Below are positions 16,779 through 25,811 of a stretch of 47,563 nucleotides of DNA, piece after piece. The position numbers were made by a program, and so were the translations under genes. The DNA is taken from positions 1 to 47,563 of the forward strand of contig JAIMBC010000008.1 of the NCBI GenBank assembly GCA_023511675.1. The letters are read 5' to 3'. How positions within the stretch are numbered: position 1 is the stretch's first letter; each line of letters begins with the position of its first letter. The notes beneath the pieces were generated by a model that had not been told where the DNA came from, searched no databases, and saw only the letters and a program-made list of their open reading frames with translations. Origin of the DNA: Pirellulales bacterium (GTDB taxonomy: Bacteria; Planctomycetota; Planctomycetia; Pirellulales; JAIMBC01).

Positions 16779-17813
16779 ATGGGAACGACCTTTGTGGCAA
16801 AAGTCTTCGTGGCGGAGCCGCGCCCGGCATCCTTAGCAGCCGCGGAACAGACGCCTGCCTGGCAGAGCCGCTCGCCTGCCTGGCTGGTCTCTCTGCTCTT
16901 GCACATGCTCTTGGTGGTCGTGCTGGGATACCGCGTTGCCCCTCCGCACAAGGGCACCGCCACCCGGCAGCAGACGCAGCTTCTGGCAAGTCTGGAGACG
17001 GCCCAGCAAGACAGCCAGCCCTTCGCTGACGCAGCAGAAGATGCCACGGAGGTTGCATCGGCTCCCGCCATGGCATTGGCCTCTGGTGGTCCGGCATCCG
17101 TCCAGGACGCGTTCGACGAGGCCCCTCTCGACGCCAGTTCGGCCCTGCCTTCCAGCGAGCCCGTCTCCCTGCCGGCGGGAGAGGGGCTGGGGGCCGCCAC
17201 CGGTACCGCGGGCATGACGCAGGGCGGCTCGGGCCGTCCCGGCAATGTAGGGGGCATGGCACGAACTTCGGTCTACGGCGTGGTAGGGGAGGGGCAGACG
17301 TTCGTGTATGTTTTCGATCGCTCCGGCAGCATGGGCGGAGGGGGAGACAGCCCGCTGGCCGCTGCCAAGGCCCAGCTCCTGGCGAGTCTGGAAGATCTGG
17401 GCCCCACGCACCGATTTCAGATCATCTTCTACAACCAGGATCCGACCATCATGAAGATTCCGCCGGGGGGGGCCAGCCTGGCATTCGCCAATGAGCAGAA
17501 CAAGCTGATTGCGCGGCAGTTTGTCGCATCGATCACCGCCACCGGCGGCACGGAACACGAATCGGCCCTCACCCTGGCGCTCAAGCTGCGGCCGGATGTA
17601 GTGTTCTTTCTCACCGATGCGGACGAGCCGGCAATGACCCCCGTCCAACTGGCGCGCATCGCACGGCTGAACGGGGGCCGGACCAGCATCCACACCATCG
17701 AGTTTGGCGTGGGCCCGCCGGCGCGCCGCCACAACTTTCTTCGCCAGCTTGCACAAGACAACGCCGGCCAGTACGTGTACGTCGATGTGACCCGCGCCAA
17801 TGCCGTTCGCTGA
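16779..17813 (+). CDS. Membrane-anchored VWA-domain protein
   Basis: The protein has 344 residues. A short cytosolic N-terminus and a membrane helix (about 35-51, LVSLLLHMLLVVVLGYRV) are followed by an Ala/Gly/Ser-rich linker. A von Willebrand factor A domain runs from about 172 to 340. Its metal-ion-dependent adhesion motif DRSGSMG (Asp180) is intact, with TGGTEHESAL and FFLTDADEP as further MIDAS elements. VWA domains mediate Mg-dependent protein binding; this one should face the periplasm or outside. The layout is common in planctomycetes, often beside TPR proteins, as here. The ATG lacks a ribosome site, and a GTG five codons later is an alternative start. It overlaps or abuts the TPR gene that follows, so the two are probably co-expressed. 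Confidence 0.85.
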   Translation: MGTTFVAKVFVAEPRPASLAAAEQTPAWQSRSPAWLVSLLLHMLLVVVLGYRVAPPHKGTATRQQTQLLASLETAQQDSQPFADAAEDATEVASAPAMALASGGPASVQDAFDEAPLDASSALPSSEPVSLPAGEGLGAATGTAGMTQGGSGRPGNVGGMARTSVYGVVGEGQTFVYVFDRSGSMGGGGDSPLAAAKAQLLASLEDLGPTHRFQIIFYNQDPTIMKIPPGGASLAFANEQNKLIARQFVASITATGGTEHESALTLALKLRPDVVFFLTDADEPAMTPVQLARIARLNGGRTSIHTIEFGVGPPARRHNFLRQLAQDNAGQYVYVDVTRANAVR

Positions 17814-20800
17814 AGAGAACTACGGTACCAGCAGCAGGCCACGGTGCTGGAACAGAATCTCGCGGCGCGTTGAGGTCGGTCCGCCTCGAACCCCTCCGTG
17901 TAATGTGCCAACACGCTGCTCGAACAGCCTCTCACGGCGCCTTGAGGGTCTGCTCCAAGAGACGGACGTACCGGGCAAGCTGACGGGGCGTACGGGCCGT
18001 GGTGCCGTGGCGGGGGCCGTAGCGTGCAGGGCCGCGCGGCCCATCTGGCACAGGCAGCTTCGGCGATGGGTGTTGCTGTGCATCCTGGCGGGGACGGCTT
18101 GTGTTGCCCCGCCCTGCCTGGCGGACGTGGTGCTATTGCGGAGCGCCAGCTTGCCTTCGGGCCGGCAGCGTGTTGAGGGAACGATCGAGGACTACACCGG
18201 CCGCGAGCTGGTGATGGTCAATGCCAGCGGCAAGCGGTTGCGGTTCAAGGCGCAGCAGGTGCTACGCATCGAAGCCAACTGGACTACAGAACACCTCGCG
18301 GGCAACGAACACCTGGCCCGCCGCCAGTATGCCCAGGCTGTAAGCAGTTTTCAGGCGGCCGCACGGCGCGAGACCCGGCCATGGGTCCAAAGGTTGATAG
18401 TGGCACGCCTGGTAGAGGCTTATCGTGAACTGGGCCAGTATGCGCAGGCGGCCGAACTATTCCTCGAGCTGGTGGAAAGCGACCCGGACACGCCCTGGTT
18501 CGACGTGGCGCCGCTGGTCTGGCTGGGAGGAAGTGTGTCGCCACGGCTCGAGGAGCGTGCGCGGCGGTGGCTGCAAGACGAGTCGCGGCCAGCGGCTGTG
18601 CTGCTGGCGGCCAGCCATCTCTTGCACACGGTACGGCACGAGCAAGCGCTGGGCCGTCTGGAGCCGCTGGCCGATGCGGCCGATGCACGCTACCGCGCCC
18701 TGGCACGAGGCCAGCTTTGGCGTGCTGCCTTGCAGCAAGCTTCACCCGAACAGCTCGAGCGCTGGTCGCTCGAGGCGGAGGCATTTCCCGCCTGTGCCCT
18801 GCCGGGGGTAGCAATCGTGCTGGCGCGAGGCCACGCGGCGCGCAAGAACTACCTTGCCGCGGCGCTCTGGGGTTTGCGCGGAGCTGTGCTGTTTCCTGAA
18901 CACGCGCTGCTGGCAGCAGAGGGCCTGTGGCAAGCCGGCACGGCCCTGGAGAAGGCCGGCCATGGTCCCCTGGCAGCTCGCGTGCTGGCCGAACTGGCTG
19001 CTCGCTACCCAGACAGCCGTCTCGCCCGGCTGGCCCTGGAGCGGCTGCAAGCCCTGGACCCGGCACTGGCAGCGGCCCCCGAGGCAGTGCTGGCCACCGT
19101 TGACGCGACGGGACGGAGCACCGCTCCCGGCACAGCCGACGACGACATGTCGGCCGTGCTTGATACCATGGCAGTGCCGCCCGGCTCCGAACCAGCCGTC
19201 CAGCACCTCGCTGCGCATGACGAGCCTCTGAGCCGATTCTTGGCGCTCTCCGAGGCGCTGCGCGCGCGTCGACTGCATCTCGTGACGGCCTGGTACGCAG
19301 AGTGGCTGGCCGCCCGCCTGCCCGAGGACGATCCCCGACACATCGAATTGGCGTGCGAACAATCCCGCTGCCTCATCGACCAGGCGATCGAACTGCCGCC
19401 GCCAGAAGCTGCTCCCTTGTGGCAACAGGCCGCGGCGGTGGTGCGCGACGTGGCTGCAAGATGTCCTGAGCATCCTCGGCTGGTGCTCGCCAAGGTGCAA
19501 CAGGGACTGGTCGAGTTGATCCAGGGCGAACTAGGCCGCGAAGCACTCCTCGCCACCGGGGCAGACGAGGCCGGCGAGGACGTGCGTGCCCGCCTGCGCG
19601 AGGCCATTCTCCTGCTGCAAGCCGCCGATGACCATGTCCAGAAACTCTTGCGCAGCCAACCGCCTCGCCCACAGGAAACGGCCCTGTCTACCCGCGAACT
19701 GCTGGCCCTGAGCCACCACATCTCTTTTCAGCTTGCCCGGGCCTATCGCAATCAGGGCCTGGCCTATCCGCCGGATTCAGCAGATCGCATCAACGCCTTG
19801 CGCCAGGCGCAGGAACGTCTGGGGCCGCTGGCCCAGTTGCAACCCCAACACGCGCTCGCCTGGCCCGCCCGCCTGGAAGAGATCCACTGCCTCCGTCTGC
19901 TGGGAGAGCTGGACCAGGCCGCCGGCCGCCTGAGCCTGCTCAAGAAGGCAGACCCGCCTCCCCACGTGCAAGACGCCATGCAGGCGGAGGAACTGCGCCT
20001 GGCTCTGGCATCAGGCAACGTCCCCCGAGCCGTCTCGCTGGCCGACAACATGGCCCAAGCAGGCGGGCGCACCAGCGCGGATCTGGCCCTGGCACTGCTG
20101 GAGGTCTGGCTGGCCGCCTGGCGCGAGGCGGCCAGCTTGTCGGACCAGCCCGAGACGCCGCCGGCCGGAGACGCCAATCCCCCCGCTCCGCTGGGCTCCC
20201 AGGAGGAACTGCGCCAGCGAGCCGCCACGCTTGTTCAGGCCATGGCCCAGTACGGACCCTACTGGTTCCGGCGTGCCGAGGCCCTGCTGGCCACCAGTGC
20301 CGGCACCCTCGCCGCCAGCGGCGATGCCGAACTGGTGCGCCGCGCGGCGGCAGGCCTCTTCCGCAAGGGACAGCTCGAGCAGGCCCTCCAGGCCCTGGCC
20401 CAGGCCCAGCATGCCGCGGCCGCCGCCGGCAATCCACCAGCCGCCTTCGAGGCCGCCTTCCTCGCCGCTGCCATGCTCGAATCGTCCGGCCGCCGTGCAG
20501 AGGCCGCCACGCAATACCGCGCAGCCGCGCTGGCAGATCCGCAGCATCCCCGCGCCGCCGAAGCCCACTTGCAGGCCGTCTACCTCGCCGCACATCCCCC
20601 AGCCGACTCTCCCGATCCCGCTACCTGCCAGGCCTGGCTCGAGGAGCACCTCCGCACCTGGCCAGACGCCGCCACGGCCATGCAGGCCCGCCTCTGGCTC
20701 GGTCGACTGCTGGAACTCCAGGGCGACTACCAGCAGGCTGCCGCAGCCTACGAGCAAGTGCCGCTGGACGATCGGCTGGGGAGGGAAGCCCTGGCCGGCG

Positions 20801-21690
20801 CAGTGCGCGCATACGATCTGTTGCTCTCACAGGCTGCCCAGGCGGGGAAGGACGCCAAGAGCCTGGCCGCCGAGGCAGGCAGACGTTTTGCACGCCTGGT
20901 CGATCCGGCACACGGCAGCCTGCCGGCGGAATGGAGTCCAGCCCAGCGCGACGCCGTGCTGGCGGCCGCGCGGGTATGGTTGCTGTACACCACGGACCAT
21001 TATGAGCAGGCGGAAAGGCTGCTAGCTGCCGGGCTGAGCGGCATGCCGCCGCCTTCTGCGGAGTGGCGGGCGGCGGCCCAGGGCTGGTTGGTATTCGCGC
21101 TGGCGGCCCAGGGACGCCGAGCCAAGGCACAAGAACTGGTGGGGGAGCTGGCCGGCGGTGCAGCCAGCGAGCTGGTTGCCCTGCTGCAAGCAGTGGATGG
21201 ACTCTTGGCCGCGTCGGAGGGGGAGGTGCGGCGTGAGCTGGCGCTGTTGCAGTTGGCCCTGTTCGATGAAATGCATGGCCGCCTGGAACAGTTGGCCGAT
21301 CAGGAGCAAGCGGCCCTGGCCCTCTGTCTGTTGCGTGCACGGCTGGCCGCGGAGGACATCCAGGGCGCACGGGCTCAGGCGGAGCGGATTGTTGCGGCGT
21401 ATCCAGAGAGGGGCCGCGTACAGGAGGCCTGCGCGCAGCTTCTCACAGACAGCATGCAACCCGAACTTTTGCAGCTTGCCGCACGCCGCTGGCAGGAGAT
21501 CGTCCGCCGGCTGCCCAACGGAGCGGCGCGCTGGCTGCACGCGAACTATTACCTGGCGCTCACCTGGGAGCGTTTGGGCCAGAAGAAAAAGGCCGCCGCC
21601 TTGGCCCGCTACGTACAACAGCTTTATCCCGAAGGCGGCACTGCCCAACTCCGCGCCCAATTCGCCGCGCTAATGAAGCGCTGCCAGTAG
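17800..21690 (+). CDS. Large exported TPR-repeat protein
   Basis: This very long helical protein has up to 1,296 residues. From about residue 85 it reads like a mature exported protein: a hydrophobic signal (RRWVLLCILAGTACVAPPCLA), a small beta-like segment (VEGTIEDYTGRELVMVNASGKRLRF), then Ala/Leu/Glu-rich helix pairs to the end. Many fit TPR or Sel1-like patterns, for example ARRQYAQAVSSFQAAAR, ELGQYAQAAELFLELVESDP and LQGDYQQAAAAYEQVP. It is probably a periplasmic or surface scaffold. The true start is uncertain. The ATG at 17800 overlaps the VWA gene by 14 bp but puts about 85 Arg/Pro-rich residues before the signal; a GTG at 18007 or 18070 would give a normal signal peptide. The region between carries a 30-bp imperfect repeat. 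Confidence 0.8.
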   Translation: MPFAEENYGTSSRPRCWNRISRRVEVGPPRTPPCNVPTRCSNSLSRRLEGLLQETDVPGKLTGRTGRGAVAGAVACRAARPIWHRQLRRWVLLCILAGTACVAPPCLADVVLLRSASLPSGRQRVEGTIEDYTGRELVMVNASGKRLRFKAQQVLRIEANWTTEHLAGNEHLARRQYAQAVSSFQAAARRETRPWVQRLIVARLVEAYRELGQYAQAAELFLELVESDPDTPWFDVAPLVWLGGSVSPRLEERARRWLQDESRPAAVLLAASHLLHTVRHEQALGRLEPLADAADARYRALARGQLWRAALQQASPEQLERWSLEAEAFPACALPGVAIVLARGHAARKNYLAAALWGLRGAVLFPEHALLAAEGLWQAGTALEKAGHGPLAARVLAELAARYPDSRLARLALERLQALDPALAAAPEAVLATVDATGRSTAPGTADDDMSAVLDTMAVPPGSEPAVQHLAAHDEPLSRFLALSEALRARRLHLVTAWYAEWLAARLPEDDPRHIELACEQSRCLIDQAIELPPPEAAPLWQQAAAVVRDVAARCPEHPRLVLAKVQQGLVELIQGELGREALLATGADEAGEDVRARLREAILLLQAADDHVQKLLRSQPPRPQETALSTRELLALSHHISFQLARAYRNQGLAYPPDSADRINALRQAQERLGPLAQLQPQHALAWPARLEEIHCLRLLGELDQAAGRLSLLKKADPPPHVQDAMQAEELRLALASGNVPRAVSLADNMAQAGGRTSADLALALLEVWLAAWREAASLSDQPETPPAGDANPPAPLGSQEELRQRAATLVQAMAQYGPYWFRRAEALLATSAGTLAASGDAELVRRAAAGLFRKGQLEQALQALAQAQHAAAAAGNPPAAFEAAFLAAAMLESSGRRAEAATQYRAAALADPQHPRAAEAHLQAVYLAAHPPADSPDPATCQAWLEEHLRTWPDAATAMQARLWLGRLLELQGDYQQAAAAYEQVPLDDRLGREALAGAVRAYDLLLSQAAQAGKDAKSLAAEAGRRFARLVDPAHGSLPAEWSPAQRDAVLAAARVWLLYTTDHYEQAERLLAAGLSGMPPPSAEWRAAAQGWLVFALAAQGRRAKAQELVGELAGGAASELVALLQAVDGLLAASEGEVRRELALLQLALFDEMHGRLEQLADQEQAALALCLLRARLAAEDIQGARAQAERIVAAYPERGRVQEACAQLLTDSMQPELLQLAARRWQEIVRRLPNGAARWLHANYYLALTWERLGQKKKAAALARYVQQLYPEGGTAQLRAQFAALMKRCQ
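17846..17947. repeat. 30-bp imperfect direct repeat at the 5' end of the TPR gene
   Basis: GCTGGAACAGAATCTCGCGG... at 17846-17875 and GCTCGAACAGCCTCTCACGG... at 17918-17947 match at 25 of 30 positions. They lie 72 bp apart, a multiple of three. Read in frame they give CWNRISRRVE and CSNSLSRRLE. Whether this is coding or leader depends on the real start of the TPR gene. Confidence 0.5.
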
Positions 21691-22570
21691 TGATGCCCTG
21701 CGCCGCATACCACCGGCGTGGTGCACTGCCGCCCTGGCAATGGCTGGCACGCATTGGAATAAGCGTGGGCAATTGTGCTTGGATCTCCCCATGCCTGGCG
21801 GCATGGCCGCCAGTGCAAGCGGGCTACGACCTTGACCTCTTCTTGTACCATCGCGGTGCGGAAAGGCCGATGGGGATTGCGCAGGCGGGTTGCCATCCAC
21901 CTGAAGCTGGGGCGTATGCCGGCAGCCGACAAAGACCAAATGGAGTTCCATCTTCGCCGGCTCGATCAAGACGAAACACTAGCCAACGAACACTCGCCCC
22001 TGGGCCAGATCCCTGCGCCGGCAATTCGGCTGAGCACGTCGAACTGCTACGACCGGACGAAAGCGGTATTCGTCCTGCTGGCTCTATCCCCGAACCGGCG
22101 CCGCGAAAGTTGCTTGAGACGACGCTGCATGAAGCCATCTGTGCGGGCCGCGCCCGCCGCGACGCATGCCAACCGCACATACCTCATGGTATGGGTTTGT
22201 TTTCGCCCTCTTGCCTGTTCCCTGACACACCGCAAGACAACGGCGTTGGGTGAGGAATGGACGACGTTCCATCTTCGCCGCTGGTGGACCACAACGGTAC
22301 ACGACAAGCATTCTCTATGAGGTTGCTAGCTCTTGGCCTGGTTAAGAAGATTTCGAGCAAGCGAGCGTGTTGCAGGAGGGCAAAGCCGATCGATGGAGCG
22401 AAGTGGCGGTTGCGGGCAGAGAGGTTGCTGCGCATTGCGCAAAGCGGCCGTCTCTCGTTGCTCTCGTTTCCAGGCTCGCACCTGGGAACACAATTCCTGC
22501 GAGGCTCTGCCTCGGTCGTCGCCATTGCCGCCAAAGGCCTCCGTCTGCCGTTACGCTCTGAGCCCAGGCC

Positions 22571-22601
22571 GTCACGTTCGAAGTGACCGCTTCGTGCGGT
22601 C
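22571..22601. repeat. Two overlapping inverted repeats
   Basis: GTCAC-GTTCGAA-GTGAC (22571-22587) overlaps GACCGC-TTCGT-GCGGTC (22585-22601), a perfect 6-bp stem with a five-base loop. The two structures are mutually exclusive in part. No T-tract follows. Confidence 0.5.
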
Positions 22602-22919
22602 CTGGCGTCTTCAAATACGCTGGCACTTGAGGGCCGCAGCGTGCGTGGACCCGCTCAAACGGGTTACTACGAATCCAATGGATCGCCTCACCACGAGCGG
22701 CGCGACCGCATTCAGGGGATCGATGGAGCCAGCGCAGAAACTGATAAATGGGCCGACTGGCAATGGGCACGCAGTGTGCTGGGGCGCGCCACAACGGTGT
22801 GAGTCGGGCGACGAAGGCGATGAATCTTGGCACTACACCAGCACATGCGGCGAGGCGGGGGAGGGCGAACGATGCACGCGGCTGCGGGGCCGCCGGGCAC
22901 GCTCCGCTGCTGTGCGGTC

Positions 22920-23004
22920 GGGTACGCTCGCCTGCGGGACCGCAGTAGCCTGACTGGTCAGTGGGAGAAAGATTGACGTTGGGCACGCTCGCCTACGGGG
23001 CCGC
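22920..23004. repeat. 24-bp direct repeat, 61 bp apart, with small palindromes between
   Basis: GGGTACGCTCGCCTGCGGGA... (22920-22943) and GGGCACGCTCGCCTACGGGG... (22981-23004) match at 21 of 24 positions. Between them lie CTGCGG-GA-CCGCAG (22932-22945) and CTGAC-TG-GTCAG (22950-22961). A looser third copy starts at about 22896 (GGGCACGCTCCGCTG). Confidence 0.5.
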
Positions 23005-23242
23005 CGGGCACGCGGGGGCATGGAGAGGGAGCTGGCACAGCTTGACGCCGTGGGGGGAACTGGTCCAATGGAGGTAAGATCAACTTGACCAACTCCGCTT
23101 CCCCTACATGCTGCGTTGCTGCCTACGGGCGCCCTGTCGAGCCGCGGGGGCCGCAGCAGGCAACCATAGATCACTGCCCTTCGCGCCATGGACCTACCAC
23201 CCATGGCCCCTCCTGTAATAGGGGGGGGAAGCACGTCCGCCC

Positions 23243-23288
23243 GCCGTACGCTACGGCTGCCTGCCGCAGGCGAGCAGCCCTGGGCTGC
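23243..23288. repeat. Three consecutive tight hairpins
   Basis: GCCGTA-CGC-TACGGC (23243-23257), GCCTG-CCG-CAGGC (23259-23271) and GCAGCC-CTG-GGCTGC (23274-23288) are all perfect stems with three-base loops, one after another with one or two bases between. They lie about 280 bp upstream of the kinase. This is far from chance-like and resembles a REP-type palindrome cluster. Confidence 0.6.
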
Positions 23289-23569
23289 CCAACCTTTGCG
23301 ACAGCCGGTGGGGCGGTGGTATCGAGGTAGCTGGCGCCGGCTCGCGCAGCAGGAAGGTCGGCTGGCATTGGATTCTCCGCGGGCAGGCAAACTCGCTACG
23401 CCTCAGGGGGCCGGCAATTCGAGCTGGCAGGTCGTGCCAGGCAGCAGCCCTCGGCTCGCGTCGCCCATCGTGCTCGAAAACGGCATGAGCATCCCACGGC
23501 TCACGCCTCGATTTCACCCTCACAGGCACGATCTGGCAGACCCACGCCGGCGTGCGGAGCGATCGCATC

Positions 23570-25789
23570 ATGCGGCTTGCTATCAACAGTCAACTTGGGC
23601 CGTACCAGATCCTCGCGTTCGTCGGCAGCGGAGGCATGGGGGAGGTGTATCGTGCACGCGACTCGCGGCTGGAGCGGGAAGTGGCCATCAAGGTGCTGCC
23701 GGAGGCCTATGCGGAAGATGCCCAAGCAGTGGGGCGTTTCTTCCGTGAGATGCGGGCGGTGGCCGCACTTTCGCATCCGAACATTGTGACCATCTTTGAC
23801 ATTGGCACGGAGGGGGGGCTGGCCTATGCGGTGATGGAGCTGTTGCACGGCCAGACGTTGCGTCGGCGCACGCAGCAAGGGTTGTTGGAGTGGCCGCGTG
23901 CGGTGGAGATTGGGCAGGGCCTTGCCGAGGGGCTTTCGGCTGCGCACGCCAAGGGGATCGTGCATCGCGACATCAAGCCGGAGAACGTATTCCTGACCGA
24001 GGACGGGGGGGTGAAGATCCTGGACTTTGGGCTGGCGCGGTTACAGAGCCATGGGGGTTCGGCCGGTGTGGGCGCATCATTGCTGGCGACGCAGCCGGGC
24101 ATGCTGTTGGGCACGGTGGCCTACATGTCGCCGGAGCAGGTGCGCGGCACGGTGGCGGATGCGCGGAGCGATATTTTTTCGTTGGGGTGCGTGTTGTACG
24201 AGATGGTGGCGGGGCAGCGGCCGTTTGTGGGCGGATCGGCGGGCGAGACGATGGCGTCCATCCTGCACGCGTCTCCGGCGGAGCTGAGTCAATCGGGGCA
24301 GCATCGGCCGGCGGAACTGGACCGGCTGATCATGCGGTGCCTGCACAAGGAGCCGGCACGCCGCTGGCAGACGATGCGAGAGGTGGCCCAAGCCTTGCGG
24401 CAGCTTGGGCAAGGCGCGCTGGGTGGCAGAGGGGACAGCCATCGGTTGCTGGAAACGGCCAGTTTCTTGAACACGCCTCATCCTGCCGCCGACGTGCCGC
24501 GCGGTCCTTCGTTGGCGGTGCTGCCCTTTCGCAACATGAGTTCGGATCCCGAGAATGAGTTCTTCAGCGACGGGCTGGCGGAAGAGCTGATCAGCGTGCT
24601 CAGCAAGTTGCAGGGCTTGCGTGTGGCATCGAGGACTTCCTCCTTCGTGTTTCGAGGCAGGGACGAGGACGTACGCAAGATCGGCGAGCAGCTCAACGTA
24701 CGGCACGTGCTGGAGGGGAGCGTCCGCAAGGCCGGCAGCCGGTTGCGGATCAGCGTGCAGCTCGTGAACACCGCGGACGGCTACCAGCTCTGGTCCGAGA
24801 CGTACAACCGAGAGCTGCAAGATGTGTTTGCCATCCAGGACGAGATTGCTCAGAGCATTGCCAGTTCGCTCCAGGTGATCTTGACGGAAAGCGAGAAGCG
24901 GAAGATCGAGCGTGCGCCTACCTGCAATGCGGAGGCCTACGAGCACTACCTGCGCGGCCGTTACTACGTGCGGCAGTTTCGCCGCGAGACGTTCGAGCTA
25001 GCCCTGCAAATGTTCTCACGCGCCATTGCCATCGATCCCAACTATGCCCTGGCATACGCCGGCACTGCCGACTGCCATTCGCTGCTGTACGTCTCGTTCA
25101 ATCATCCCACCAGCGTGGAAGCGGCCGACCAGGCCAGCCGCAAGGCCCTGGAGCTGGCACCCGAACTGGCCGAGGCGCATGTGGCCCGTTGCCTGGCAGT
25201 CTCTCTGAAAAAGGACTACGCCGAGGCCGAACGTGAATTCCAGCGAGCCGTCGGCCTCGATCCCAACCTCTTCGAGGCCTATTACTACTACGGACGCACC
25301 TGCCACGCCCAAGGCAAGTATCTGGAGGCGGCGCGTCTCTTCGAGCATGCCTGCCGCCTCTGCCCCGATGACTACCAGGCCTCCTCCTATCTGGCCATGG
25401 TGTATGGCGAATTGGGCCGTACCGCCGACGCACAGGCAGCCAACCGCCGCGCGGCCGAGCTGGTCACCAAGCACCTCCACGCGCACCCCAACGATCTGCG
25501 GGCTTTGAACACGGGGGCGGTGATCTTGTGCCGCGTGGGCGACTCGCAGCGGGCCCTGGCGTGGGCAGAACGCGCCCTGGCCATCGGGCCGGACGAGCCC
25601 ATTACCCTTTACAACGTGGCCTGTGCCTATGCCCTGTTGGGTGAAGTGGAAAAGGCCATGTGCTGCCTCGAAAACGCCGTCACCCACGGCTATGCCCACA
25701 AGGCATGGCTGGCGCACGACTCGGACCTAGCCTCCCTTCGAAGCCTACCGCGGTTTCAGGCGTTGCTGGCCGACGCCGCCAAGCAATGA
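23570..25789 (+). CDS. Ser/Thr protein kinase with TolB-like and TPR domains
   Basis: This is a 739-residue eukaryote-type kinase. The kinase domain is residues 12-280, with G-loop VGSGGMGEVYRARD, Lys41 (VAIKVL), HRDIKPEN (132-139), DFG (152-154) and the activation-segment stretch MSPEQVRG. All key residues are present. It is followed by a TolB/FlgO-like amino-terminal segment (about 314-440, SLAVLPFRNMSSDPENEFFSDGLAEEL to DGYQLWSETYNREL) and then several TPRs (about 445-739). Proteins of this plan usually have a membrane helix between the kinase and TolB-like parts; I see none here, so it may be wholly cytosolic. The ATG at 23570 is chosen because MRLAINSQLGPYQIL matches the family; the track's GTG is six codons upstream. 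It is convergent with the next gene, 22 bp away. Confidence 0.94.
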   Translation: MRLAINSQLGPYQILAFVGSGGMGEVYRARDSRLEREVAIKVLPEAYAEDAQAVGRFFREMRAVAALSHPNIVTIFDIGTEGGLAYAVMELLHGQTLRRRTQQGLLEWPRAVEIGQGLAEGLSAAHAKGIVHRDIKPENVFLTEDGGVKILDFGLARLQSHGGSAGVGASLLATQPGMLLGTVAYMSPEQVRGTVADARSDIFSLGCVLYEMVAGQRPFVGGSAGETMASILHASPAELSQSGQHRPAELDRLIMRCLHKEPARRWQTMREVAQALRQLGQGALGGRGDSHRLLETASFLNTPHPAADVPRGPSLAVLPFRNMSSDPENEFFSDGLAEELISVLSKLQGLRVASRTSSFVFRGRDEDVRKIGEQLNVRHVLEGSVRKAGSRLRISVQLVNTADGYQLWSETYNRELQDVFAIQDEIAQSIASSLQVILTESEKRKIERAPTCNAEAYEHYLRGRYYVRQFRRETFELALQMFSRAIAIDPNYALAYAGTADCHSLLYVSFNHPTSVEAADQASRKALELAPELAEAHVARCLAVSLKKDYAEAEREFQRAVGLDPNLFEAYYYYGRTCHAQGKYLEAARLFEHACRLCPDDYQASSYLAMVYGELGRTADAQAANRRAAELVTKHLHAHPNDLRALNTGAVILCRVGDSQRALAWAERALAIGPDEPITLYNVACAYALLGEVEKAMCCLENAVTHGYAHKAWLAHDSDLASLRSLPRFQALLADAAKQ

Positions 25790-25811
25790 GCCGGCCCGCC
25801 GCCGCGCGGCC

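Larger units (their letters stand above)
21691..23569. other. 1.9 kb gene-free region rich in hairpins
   Basis: No ORF here looks like a protein in any frame; compositions are erratic and frames are short. The left half (21.7-22.5 kb) has a more even base composition and may be decayed sequence. The right half (22.57-23.29 kb) carries several tight GC-rich hairpins and a two-copy direct repeat, listed separately. The kinase gene begins at the right end. Confidence 0.55.

Noticed and set aside
22342-22986. 214-codon minus-strand ORF and overlapping plus-strand ORFs in the 1.9-kb gap
   Set aside because: Composition is random-like on both strands, and the repeats and hairpins cross the frames. 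I could not find a decayed gene or transposase in it either.
22896-23004. CRISPR-like spacing of repeats
   Set aside because: Only two good copies and one poor copy of a repeat that is itself variable. No array, no cas genes in the window.
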